Notes under the pieces: model-generated
The model's database searches: none
What the model was told of the DNA's origin: nothing
What the model saw: the letters and a program-made list of their open reading frames with translations, nothing else
Translations under genes and position numbers: made by a program
In this document: piece by piece, positions 12,701 through 58,672 of the stretch
Layout of the letters: each line of letters starts with the position of its first letter
How positions within the stretch are numbered: the stretch's first letter is position 1
Assembly: GCA_014773175.1 (NCBI GenBank)
Contig: VXCM01001547.1
Coordinates: forward strand, 62,001-126,000
Reading direction: 5' to 3'
Length of the DNA: 64,000 nt
Source of the DNA: Lucifuga dentata
Lineage: Eukaryota; Chordata; Actinopteri; Ophidiiformes; Bythitidae

Positions 12701-12945
12701 ATATACAAACGAATCCGAATAAGAACAGAGAAAATGCTGCATAGCAAAATATTTTATGAAGTGACAGTTGGTACACCTTATTAAAGCGGGCAGAGCAACT
12801 TCAACTTCGACTGAGGTTAACATTAAGCTAACAGTTCCTCATCCACAGAGCTAGCTACTAAACTCTGGTTTAAAAATAAAAATAAACAGAGTGTAGTGAG
12901 GGATAAACGTACCCGTGTGAGTTGCCTCAAAGCGAAGAACAGCAT
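718..12945 (-). CDS. shmt2: SHMT2, mitochondrial serine hydroxymethyltransferase (5' five coding exons, 3' part off window)
   Basis: SHMT2 is a PLP enzyme of the mitochondrial matrix. It converts serine and tetrahydrofolate to glycine and 5,10-methylene-tetrahydrofolate. Coding join on the minus strand: 12945-12913, 4208-4023, 2163-2084, 1376-1176, 799-718. All donors are GT, all acceptors AG, and the phases agree, giving residues 1-194. Residues 1-33 are a targeting presequence with Arg 7, 11, 16 and 24 and no acidic residue. The fold then starts with the DPEMWDLL and [12 protein letters not shown] motifs. [16 protein letters not shown] spans residues 89-104. Glu94 and Tyr102 align with E. 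coli GlyA Glu57 and Tyr65, and His167 with GlyA His126, which stacks on PLP. The PLP-lysine lies beyond the left edge. The presequence, [12 protein letters not shown] (SHMT1 has HGFMTDKKKISA in my recollection) and the NXPH4 neighbour favour SHMT2 over cytosolic SHMT1. Confidence 0.96.
800..1175 (-). other. shmt2: SHMT2 intron 4 (376 bp, two assembly Ns)
   Basis: This short intron contains three A/T homopolymer tracts. Single Ns at 918 and 1106 sit inside two of them. The true tract lengths, and hence the intron length, are uncertain. Confidence 0.85.
1176..1376 (-). CDS. shmt2: SHMT2 coding exon 4
   Basis: The exon is 201 nt: one base completing Arg100, 66 codons ([16 protein letters not shown] to MGLDLPDGG, residues 101-166) and two bases (CA) of the split His167 codon. 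It includes the [13 protein letters not shown] cofactor-pocket segment. The donor is GTCAGT, with C at +3 instead of the usual purine, so it is a weaker site. Exon 5 contributes the missing T and restores GGHLTHG, which supports the boundary. Confidence 0.96.
1377..2083 (-). other. shmt2: SHMT2 intron 3 (707 bp)
   Basis: The intron lies between the AAAAG|GTGAGT donor and the CATAG|G acceptor. A poly-T run at 1641-1674 carries a single N at 1657. No other element is recognised. Confidence 0.85.
2084..2163 (-). CDS. shmt2: SHMT2 coding exon 3
   Basis: The exon is 80 nt: 26 codons plus two bases of a split Arg codon. The acceptor is CACAG|AAT and the donor AAAAG|GTGAGT. It encodes [20 protein letters not shown] followed by EGYPGK (residues 74-99). 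The NKY-EGYPGK segment is conserved from bacteria to vertebrates, and Glu94 corresponds to the GlyA Glu57 active-site residue. The split codon completes Arg100 with exon 4. Confidence 0.97.
2164..4022 (-). other. shmt2: SHMT2 intron 2 (1859 bp)
   Basis: This is AT-rich intronic sequence. Degenerate TG-rich stretches occur near 2775-2815 and 2965-3020, and a T/GTTTT-rich tract at 3379-3424. Open frames here are short, low-complexity and have no recognisable homology, so I see no coding sequence inside it. Confidence 0.8.
4023..4208 (-). CDS. shmt2: SHMT2 coding exon 2
   Basis: This exon has 62 whole codons (residues 12-73), phase 0 at both ends. The acceptor is a pyrimidine tract ending in CTCCTCAG and the donor is GAG|GTAAAA. 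It encodes the rest of the presequence ([14 protein letters not shown]...), an acidic DDD spacer, and the first conserved segment ([18 protein letters not shown], then [15 protein letters not shown]). The ELIASE motif is a hallmark of all SHMTs. Confidence 0.97.
4209..12912 (-). other. shmt2: SHMT2 intron 1 (8.7 kb)
   Basis: This is the long first intron between the presequence exon and the first enzyme exon. It contains single-N assembly marks at 4380, 4679, 5449, 9597 and 10753, all in homopolymers, and the inverted-repeat transposon at 9651-10895. There is a 16-bp tandem duplication at 8845-8876 (acattcagatatgtac twice). A GC-richer stretch lies around 6100-6720. The rest (4.7-6.1, 6.7-9.5 and 10.9-12.9 kb) shows no gene, RNA or repeat that I recognise. 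Confidence 0.8.
9651..10895. mobile_element. Non-autonomous DNA transposon with terminal inverted repeats, copy A (composite)
   Basis: The left end begins accgtatatattcgacta and continues taagccgagt. The right end is its inverted complement (positions 10869-10895), with about three mismatches over 27 bp. A second inverted copy of the CTATAAGCCGACT motif sits just inside the left end (9711-9730). No transposase frame is present, so the element is non-autonomous. Two stretches of its interior (about 10298-10375 and 10689-10785) are near-copies of each other and match the right part of copy B at 39259-39758, so copy A looks internally duplicated. No clear target-site duplication is visible. I cannot assign the superfamily. 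Confidence 0.75.
12913..12945 (-). CDS. shmt2: SHMT2 coding exon 1 (start codon, presequence)
   Basis: This exon encodes [11 protein letters not shown], the start of the mitochondrial presequence, and ends in phase 0 at a CGG|GTACGT donor. The start was chosen because mammalian SHMT2 also opens with Met-Leu and aromatic residues, followed by Arg-Pro-Leu at this junction. The start context has A at -3. The frame stays open upstream to an ATG at 13143 that would add 66 residues. That extension does not look like a known SHMT N-terminus, so I treat it as 5' UTR. Confidence 0.88.
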
Positions 12946-13200
12946 GATAGTCGGTATGAGGCCAGAAGAAGAGTAACTGAAGGTGCACAGCCACAAACAC
13001 GCACTGCCAGACTCCCAGAAGCTGTTTGAAGCTGTGGGGGCAACGGCTGCTGACGAGTTCCTGCCGAAAGGCCTGATGGGAGTTGTAGGCGTTTGTGAAG
13101 AAATGACTGAAGCTGGTGGTGTGTCATTTGGAGATACGACCACAGTGCCTTACTGATCATCGAGTCCAAGGTTAGAGGTTTCAAAGGGGGGGGGTTTAAT
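12946..13200 (-). promoter_or_regulatory. shmt2: Probable SHMT2 5' UTR and promoter-proximal region
   Basis: This segment lies immediately upstream of the SHMT2 start codon. It is more GC- and CpG-rich than its surroundings (for example around 13005-13080) and no clear TATA box stands out, as expected for a housekeeping metabolic gene. The reading frame is open across 12946-13143. The assignment rests on position and composition only, and no transcription start can be fixed. Confidence 0.4.
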
Positions 13201-14089
13201 TCATTTATACCAGTTTACCAGTCTGTCATTAGAAGTATAATATGGTTACATTAAAAAAAAAAAATCTGTATACTTTGTCCTATGCAGAGTGCACCAGACC
13301 TCCATGTTTCTGGATCATGGCTTTTTTCACCATCAAAATAAACTAATTAATTAAAGTAGGACCAACATGTCAGTTTTCACATTCAAGAGCAGCCTTTTCC
13401 TGCAACTGTAAATAACAACAATGTAACAGAAATTTCATAAAATATCTGTGGATGAATGTGCTTGAATATTTGTTTATTGTGTTCACATGGTCTTGACATG
13501 AAGATCAGCTGTTACAGTGACTCTAAATTGTCCAGTTGTATGTGAGTGTAAAGTTGTTATTGTAAAGTGTGTTTGACCTCCTCTAATATCCTGATTGGTT
13601 GTATGTGGTGTTCTCCTGTACAATGAATGCTGGGAAGGCTCAATTTCCCGCATCCCTTATTAATAATATATTCAGATTTCAGAACTTTAAAAAAATATAT
13701 CTATTTTAGTGAAGGTACAGATAATTTATCAGATAATGTGTGTTGTATCATGGAGAAATATGTCAAATCTATAATTCCTCATATTCCTCAAGATAATAAT
13801 AATTTATAATCCAAACAGATTTTGATGGCAGGGTTTGGAAAAGCCTATGGCACATAGCATTCTTATCAGCTTTATATGAACCTATGAAACTAATTTCCAG
13901 CCAAAGCTTTCTCCAAAGATATTTGAAAATAAATGTATATTTCTCCACAGCAATGTTCAGACTCATATTTACTGATCAGGGCTGACAAGTAATGAATGCC
14001 CTTATATGACTCCAGTGTCTCAGTAATTATACATGTACATACATAACGTATATTATGTATGTGTGTGAACAAACACATACATCTCTTTC

Positions 14090-14090
<1 letters not shown>

Positions 14091-14155
<65 letters not shown>
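14091..14155. repeat. Compound microsatellite (CTGT)n(CT)n
   Basis: A run of tetranucleotide CTGT units passes directly into an uninterrupted CT run and then a short CACT/CA tail. Confidence 0.95.
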
Positions 14156-14159
<4 letters not shown>

Positions 14160-14584
14160 ACTCACACACACAAACATACAATTACACATGAGGGCACACA
14201 CAAAGAATGTTAAAGGATCCATCCACAGTAACTAGTTTGGTGATTCTTCACCAAACCACTGTAGAGGATCAGTTTAACAAAGAGGGGAACTCCAGAGAAT
14301 CTGGGTTGCAAGGAGTCCATCAATCTCTGTGTCCTCACTGTCCACTGCAACTTCCATAAGATACATGGACCTCCTTGGACCTCCATCTCAATGTCATTGA
14401 TCAAGAGTATAATAGGGTATTGAACCAGAGTAAGATGAAGATTCAATTAGCATTGACTGTGTGTTTTCTAATGAAATTCTGAGCACCCTTATCTTCAGAT
14501 CAAAAGTATGTCGAGCAAAAGACAAATGACTTTGCACTGAGAGAGTGTCAGAGAACAAGCAAGAACAACACACTTAGGTAGTGG

Positions 14585-14586
<2 letters not shown>

Positions 14587-14622
<36 letters not shown>
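14587..14622. repeat. (TG)n microsatellite
   Basis: A perfect TG dinucleotide run of about 36 bp. Confidence 0.95.
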
Positions 14623-14624
<2 letters not shown>

Positions 14625-15729
14625 AAAACCCCAAATCTGGATACTTTGCTTAAGCAGGGGCAATGCTTTGCCATGTCTGTCCCCATGAACTCATAGTTTG
14701 AGCATAAACAAGATCCGTTGTTCAGTAAATGTCATTAGCTGAAATTATAACAGTGTTAAAACACTTGAATGCCAGTATTAAAGCAATCAATAAAATATAA
14801 GAAGCCACCTGCAGGTTTAGATGTAACTAAAAATGCTTGGTTAGGTAGTAATTCTTTTTCTTGAATAAACAAATGGGAATCTGTCAGTCTTATTTATCTC
14901 AGTATATCATGTTTCTTTTCAGTTCCAAGGTATGTGTAATTAAAAATTCTATCATATACTGCCTTTGGATTTGATTACATTCCAATTCCTCAATGGAGTC
15001 AAACAGTATCATCATCTTAAGAATGTTTCATGGTGGTTTTCCTTCAATATACTTTTTGGAAATTAAAATGACATTTTTATCAAAAGCTTGGGTATAAATT
15101 CCAAAATGTAACTTCAATTATAAGAGTGCCCTTGCTAAATTAGATATCATGAATATGCTGCCCAGTATGTACAGTCTATCATGCAAGTATTTGTATGTTT
15201 GTTCTAAATGATAGCATTTACCAAGTAAAAGACAGACAGTTTAAGAGATTTTAATGTGCTTTTTCATACAGTATATTGTATGCATATCCAGCATAGCATT
15301 TCTCATACATATAACTCTCTTATATCCAGGGTTTGAAACGTAGAGCTGAGAGAATGATTAACAGTCAGTCTACCATAACATTACATGTGCCATACGTGAT
15401 GGCATAGCACATTTCAGAGGCTCACTCTATACTCAGAGGGCATACTGATTACAGCTGTTTTCAACTGATTCTCGAACTGCAAAAAAAGTAGTAACACAGA
15501 GAACCAAATTCCTATAAACAATAAGTGTGCCGAGGGTTGTGTACATTATTTACAGAAAAAATACAATTTAAAACAGAAGATAACAAATACAAAATTGGAA
15601 AATAAGTCAAAGAAATCAGCCATTATCTAACCATCCATAATTCTGATTATAATTGATTTATATCCACAATTCACAAGAGATGAGAGGCAATAACTGTCCC
15701 CTTCTTCATCATAATATGAGTAATCATTG

Positions 15730-15770
15730 CCATCATCATCATTATCATTACCATCATCACTGTCATCATA
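15730..15770. repeat. Imperfect (CAT)n repeat
   Basis: CAT/CATT units with interruptions, in the presumed NXPH4 3' UTR just downstream of the stop codon. Confidence 0.8.
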
Positions 15771-15811
15771 ATTGTCTCTCTCTTTTTTCTTTTCAGTTCA
15801 GTCTCATATAC

Positions 15812-52809
<36,998 letters not shown>

Positions 52810-53184
52810 CTCACCTTCCTTAAAGCGGACCACCCTGAAAACTACAATTCTCCCCGAATGAACATATAAATACACACAGCGCGGAATCCAAGCAATCCCA
52901 ACTGGCAGGCGACAAGTTAGGAAGAACGAGAAGATAATAAAAGTTGTGTCTTTTTCTTTTTTCAATCTGTGCCGGACAAACTTTCAGCGGTGGGTTCAGT
53001 TTCTCCTTTCCGCCTCATGTGGAGCATCCATGGTGCTGGTCTCCGCTCATGCTGGATTACTGGAAGTTTGCGCGCAAACCAGATACCTGGCAGGTGGAGG
53101 GAGAGGAGAGATCTCACTGAGGATCAGCAGCGCTTCTTCTGTTGTAGGCTACTCACTATTTGATTTAGAGAGAGATGAGACCCC

Positions 53185-53186
<2 letters not shown>
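52810..53186 (-). promoter_or_regulatory. nxph4: Probable NXPH4 5' UTR and promoter-proximal region
   Basis: This is the sequence immediately upstream of the signal-peptide exon. It is richer in CpG than the intron (for example 52880-52990 and 53040-53080). A minus-strand TATTTATA lies at 52872-52865, 56 bp before the start codon, which is a weak TATA candidate. The call rests on position and composition, and a further non-coding 5' exon is possible. Confidence 0.35.

Positions 53187-53233
<47 letters not shown>
53187..53233. repeat. (CT)n microsatellite upstream of NXPH4
   Basis: A perfect CT run of about 46 bp, roughly 380 bp upstream of the NXPH4 start codon. On the sense strand it reads (GA)n. 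Confidence 0.95.
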
Positions 53234-53234
<1 letters not shown>

Positions 53235-55859
53235 ACAGCGCATCAGGGTGCATAGGAACGTTCCTTTCCTTTAGTAACCACACTGACCACAATCACATAC
53301 AGGATATTTTGTTATGTGATCGATGACAAGGTGTCTATCTATTATGGCTACATCCTCCAAATAACTTAATCTGATAGCTTCCCAAAAGTATTAGTCAGAC
53401 TGTGTGTAAGAAACAAATACCCACTGTCATATAATATTTAATTCACTCAAACCATCTCACACTTTTAACATTTAATTCTGTTTTATAAGAATATTTTTCC
53501 TATTAAAATACTATTCCATTATTAATGAAGCATAAGAGGTCATGTAAGCAAGACCAGGCTGCACATCTATATAGAGTAAAAATTACAAAAATGAGACATA
53601 CAGGCATCTTACCTTACTTCACACCAAATTCATCACCTTTCCCTTTAATATGAGACTCAATGTCCCATATGTGGCAGCCTTTATATTGTACAAAAATAAA
53701 TGCTGACTGCTACTTTTAAGTTATGTGATGGCAGCCAACAGCACAAGCTAGTTGCCAGGATATAACTTCCCAGAAAAACAATTTTGAAATATTAATGTTG
53801 CGTGGATATATTGGGGCAGTGTGGCCCCTCATCACTCCCTGATGGCCAGTCCCAGCTGCTGCCTGCCTGATTTTGCCACCTTTTAATATGAACTAATCTA
53901 GGATGCACAGTGTTTGCTTGCCTGCCTGGTGTCAGAGTTGGACACACAGTTTGTCTGTTGGTGTGTCTGACTAAAATCTTGTCTGTGAGGAATTATTTGG
54001 AGCCGCACAGACAGGATATCAATTTGACTCGCTGCATGTCCTCCCTTCTGTATAAGCATAATGTCTGTCTTGATTTTCTGTCTGTGTGTGAAGTATTGTT
54101 GCCGTCTGTCTGACTGACCGTGTGTTCTTGTTTTTCTCTGGTGCCTGGCTTTCCAGCCAATCAGACATGTCTGCATGCATGTCTGGTTTCACTTAAACAT
54201 TTTATACATACATATAAATATATATAAATCTTCACCATACCCAATTTCATGTCTTTTTTGTTTGTTCAGCAAGATGCCATGCATAAGCTATCTAACTGCA
54301 TGGCTTTGCTAATTAATAGCTGTTTACTCTTTTCTCTCTGTGTAAACCTCTGCCGTTTGGTCCTCATTTCTATTAAGATTAGTTTGCAGATCAAATACAG
54401 CCATCAACATCAAGGAACTTTCAGTTCACCTGTGGCATATTGTCATACTTATGACATGATAAAAGACAAATATCTGAGAAATCTGACATTAGAGAGCTGT
54501 CCCATCATTGTTTCATGTCACCTCACGTAGAAACTACAGTATTGCATTGACAAGGCCAGTTGCTGGGAGTACTAGCCAAAGTGCACGTCATGTTGATGGG
54601 CTCAGAGGTGATGAAGGCAAGCATGAATGCAGAGCTGGCTTGTTCTCTGGCAGCCTGTTACAGATGGAAAGGACTAGCCGTGTAAAATGAGCTGATCCGT
54701 GGTTATGTGCAACTCCATATATTGCGTATTATCAATCTGTTGTCAAAAGCAGGCTTCCTGCTGTATGTCTGTTGCTCTCATATTATGAGAATGACACAGC
54801 ACTGCCTCCCTGCGAAGCAAAGAGTCACTGCATGTAGGGGCAAAGCTTGCTAAGAAAGAGATGATCTGATGTATTGACTTGTTTCACAAGGGAGGGAATG
54901 CACTGTTTAGGAAAGCAAATATAGTTCAAAAATTGATGTTGGTAATTATGACAAATGTCTAATGCAGTAAAAGTCAAGACAGCACAAAGCCAGAAAGATG
55001 ACTACATGTGGCTTGTTGATCCTGGACAGACCATGATTTCTATCACTGAACTTTTGAATCATTCACATAATTTGGCAAAACATTAAGGAACTACTAATGT
55101 CACAATCACCTTGATTTTGTGTGAAAACACATTTACAATTAAGGAAAAACTACATTATGTGACCTCTATTATAAGGTTTAAAATATAATAATATAATAAT
55201 ATGGCCATCAAAGTCCTTTAAAAAAGTAATAAATTGCTTCTTTTTTTGCCAATCCTGTCACTCACTGACTCATCTTCACTCGACTGTGAAATCCTGTCTA
55301 TCAAACACAGCAGGTCTCTAACAACGTGGCCATTTCCGATTTCCATCACTGCCATCTCTTCAGTCCACTGTATGTGATTTGTATGGCCACAACACATTCT
55401 ATCCTGCTCTTTCCCTAAATTTTGTTTCCATGGAGAAGGGTTGCCGGTGTGAGTGCAATTTCTGATCCACATTGGAAGTGGCAGGAGAATTTCGCCCAGC
55501 TGCTCCACTTCTCTGTTCCACTTAGCAGCAACGCTTCTCTTCTGAGTCAATCGGTCGCCGTGTGGTTATAGTAAATGAATGAACATGCTGGGAGCGAGAG
55601 CCGAGAGCATCTACTTTCACAGATATCATCCTCACATCATTTAGTCTTCTTTTTTTCTCCTCTTCTCCCATACCAGGAGAAAAGTTCATGATTACTAAAT
55701 CTGTGCACTTAAGAGGTCTGTCATATTCATCATTTGTCATCTTTACAAAAAAAAAAAAAAAAAAAAAAATCATGTATCATGAAAAATCTACACTTAATTA
55801 CAGACACATTAGATGGATCTAAAAGTTTAGTTACTGCTTTTATGATAGTTTCAGTACAG

Positions 55860-56235
55860 GCAGGTGAAGGAGGAGGTGGTAGCAGCAAAGGATAAGTGAG
55901 GAGGAGAGCAGTGTGAGAGATGAAAGTGAGGAGAAGGAACGAGTAGAAGGAGAAGATGAAAATTAAAAATGGAAGTGGTGAGAATAGAAGGTGATACAGA
56001 ATAAGTTAAGAGGGGAATATCTTGGAACACAGGGACACGGATGATCTGAGGGAGAGACAGAGGGAATGGAGGAAAAAGAAAAGGGAGACAACAGAAAAGA
56101 AGAAATTCAGGAGGATCAAAGAAGATAGTGGTACAGTAGAGAGACAAGAGAATGGAGGAAGAGGGGGTTGAAGTAGAATGGAAGAGAGGATGGGGAGACA
56201 GGGATAGGAGGAGAAAGAGGTGCAGAGGCAGTGGA
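55860..56235. repeat. Purine-rich (GGA/GAA) tract
   Basis: About 375 bp with a strong excess of A and G on the plus strand, built from irregular GAGGA/GAAGG words. The open frames on its minus strand are translated pyrimidine-rich sequence (Leu/Ser/Pro/Phe) rather than genes. Confidence 0.8.
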
Positions 56236-57248
56236 GCAGAAATGATCCTGGCAAGGTTGACCTGAAACACTACTAATTACATCAACCCAACCTGGGTGGA
56301 ACATACACATAACAAACATGCATTGATACGTGCATACACATTCATAGATACATGCACACCAATGTTTAAGCAAAACTGGATATAATTACTCAGACTTGGA
56401 AAACAGTCAAAGTCATTATCCAATAATAATGTTCCTCATTTTGACAACAAAGTAAAGCAGTTACTGAAGGTAATTGCCTTTTTTTTTTTTCCCCAATAAT
56501 CACTAGGTAATTGTTATAGATGCCTAAATAAACAAAAACATACATACAATGGAACGTTTTAAGGCTGGATTTGCTACGTAAATCTGCTCTGCTCTGGGGA
56601 AAATTACAGCAAAAAAGAGTAAGAAAAAAAAATGTAAGGATGACTGACAGTTTCCTTGCTATCACACAAGGAGCTGTGACACAATTACAGTGCTCACTTA
56701 CACATACACACACTCACACGCTGGCTAACACATACACAGTAGCACCGATCCCAGGGTGTCTAACTCAGAGGTTAAAGAACACAATGGGAAGAGGTCACCT
56801 GGCAGTAATGGAGCCTTTTGTGTGTGGAAATAGTCATTTCCCTGTGTAGTCTAGGGGTATCACAGCAGCGATATGAAACCCTGTCATTTTGTTTTGCTTT
56901 CTATTGATTTTAGAAAGGAGAATGTGGGGAAAGGAGAGAGAGTGGCAGAGGCATAGAAGAAGAGCCCAAGCTGTGTGCCTGTTGCGGGTGTTAGCGTTGT
57001 GCCATTGTCATTCAAATGTTTTGTTGCAGGAAGGGAATTCGAGAGGAGAATAGGAGATGAGCACTGATGGGGAGCAAAGGGAGAAGTGAAATAATTGGAT
57101 ATGATTACGTCTGTCTGTCAGAACAGGACAGCACATAATATGTCACTGGAATTATTTTAACAGCCTCACCATGTGGAGGACTCTGTGAAGTTGGTCCAAT
57201 GTTAAGAACTTTTGGAATGAGATTGTCGCAACTGAGATTTATACATTG

Positions 57249-57445
57249 TGGGGGCAGCAACGTGGCTCAGTGGTCACTTTCATCTCATATGAAGACGGTC
57301 CAGGGCATGGGTTTTCTCTGGGTGCATTGGTTTACTCTCACAGTCCAAAGACATGAGGATTAGGTGAGCTGAAAACTCTAAATTTCCCTGCTGGGATAGG
57401 CTTCCACCCTCCACAATCCTACACAGGATAAGAGAAAAAGGACTG
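57249..57445 (+). mobile_element. Degenerate SINE-like copy (same family as 23640-23965)
   Basis: It reads gcaacgtggctcagtggtca, then ggtccagggcatgggttttc, ctgggtgcattggtttac, cacagtccaaagacatgagg and gctgggataggcttccaccc. That is the same order of motifs as the known fish repeat in sense orientation. It is diverged, and the middle block matching tctgtgtggagtttgcatgt is deleted. Confidence 0.6.
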
Positions 57446-58388
57446 AATAATTTTTGTCATGCTGATGTGATCATCTAGCATTTTGTCCTCACACAAAGCC
57501 ATTAAATTGACCTTATTTTCAATAAATCAGAGGTTCGAGAACAGCCTCAAGATGGGCATGAATAATAACAGTGATGAGCAGACTACAGATATGATTTGGA
57601 TACAAGCTGAGAATTGATCAAGTCCAGCCTGGAGGCATCAATGAGTGGCATGATGTTGCAAGACCCTAAATATTGTATTCTTCCAAATGGATGTGTATGC
57701 GTAGAGTAGTGGACAGACTCTGCCAGAAGATGTGTATGCATTTCTGTTTATACTGTGCTTTGGTCTCTGCTTGGCTTACGCTTTCCACACGAGGGACACA
57801 CTGTGTTTAATACAGCCGGAGAGCCAGCTCTGGAGGGAAATAATCAGGGGAACACACACATTCCCTGCCTGCTGCATCTCTACAAATTGGTCTCGTAGGT
57901 ACTTCCACGTATGCCTGCACATACTTTACTCTCTTCCCAATTATACAATTACACAAATGCAGACGGATCTCCTCACACAACCTCTCGTCAAACGCAGTGT
58001 CTATGTTTTTCTAGCGCATGTGCAGTCGGTGCCCTGGTAGAAGCGTAAGCAGCTGACAAAACTTACATCATGTGGAGCCTAATGGATCGTTGCACACACA
58101 GAAAGTATAAATTGGCCTTAATTGTCAGGGAAGCTGCAACCAAATAAGCGAACAATCACTAACTCATCCACACACAAAATCACAAAACACAGAATAAACC
58201 TACAGAGAACCAGCAGTCTACTGCTGCCCATTGTGTTGCTGTTGTTTGTGTATTGTAACATCAGCAACTGCTTGAGATAAAAGTCCCTTTAAGCAACAAT
58301 GGTTATAAATTACCAAAAATAATCTGGCAGCCAGAAAGCATAGAGGGCCTGTCAGCGCTCTGCATTGCCCCATCTGTCACACACACTT

Positions 58389-58390
<2 letters not shown>

Positions 58391-58420
<30 letters not shown>
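58391..58420. repeat. (CA)n microsatellite
   Basis: A perfect CA run of about 30 bp. Confidence 0.95.
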
Positions 58421-58648
58421 CAACAACAACAGCAGTGTCTCATTGCTCCCACCTCCTCTCATCCCCCTTATTAAGATTCATATCCCCGAAAGGTGACTTC
58501 TTAGTCGGGCATAGTGACAACCCCCACCCCTCTCTACCTTGCCCCACAAGCTGCCTGCAGCTACAGGCACAGTGACAGGTAACACTTCACTCCCTGGGGC
58601 CTCAGCAGGTCGCAGAGGTGGAGGTGGAGGTGCACGTGCATGTGTTTG

Positions 58649-58672
58649 TATGTGTGTGTGTGTGTGTGTGTG
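58649..58672. repeat. (TG)n microsatellite
   Basis: A perfect TG run of about 24 bp. Confidence 0.95.

Larger units (their letters stand above)
13201..15811. other. SHMT2-NXPH4 intergenic segment, with NXPH4 3' UTR
   Basis: No coding sequence is seen between the SHMT2 5' end and the NXPH4 stop codon. The part next to 15811 must hold the NXPH4 3' UTR. A minus-strand ATTAAA lies near 15249 and an AATAAA near 13470, but neither can be shown to be the poly(A) signal in use. The stretch 13517-13560 (gactctaaattgtcc, then tgtgagtgtaaa) resembles a fragment of the SINE-like repeat at 23640-23965. Microsatellites are listed separately. Confidence 0.6.

Noticed and set aside
52810..52965. 52-residue upstream extension of NXPH4 exon 1
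   Set aside because: It would place the hydrophobic leader internally. The start at 52809 gives a standard signal peptide of the family.
55851..56270. Long Leu/Ser/Pro-rich minus-strand frames resembling a membrane protein
   Set aside because: They arise from a 375-bp purine-rich tract read on the opposite strand. Three overlapping frames are open at once, with no conserved motif.
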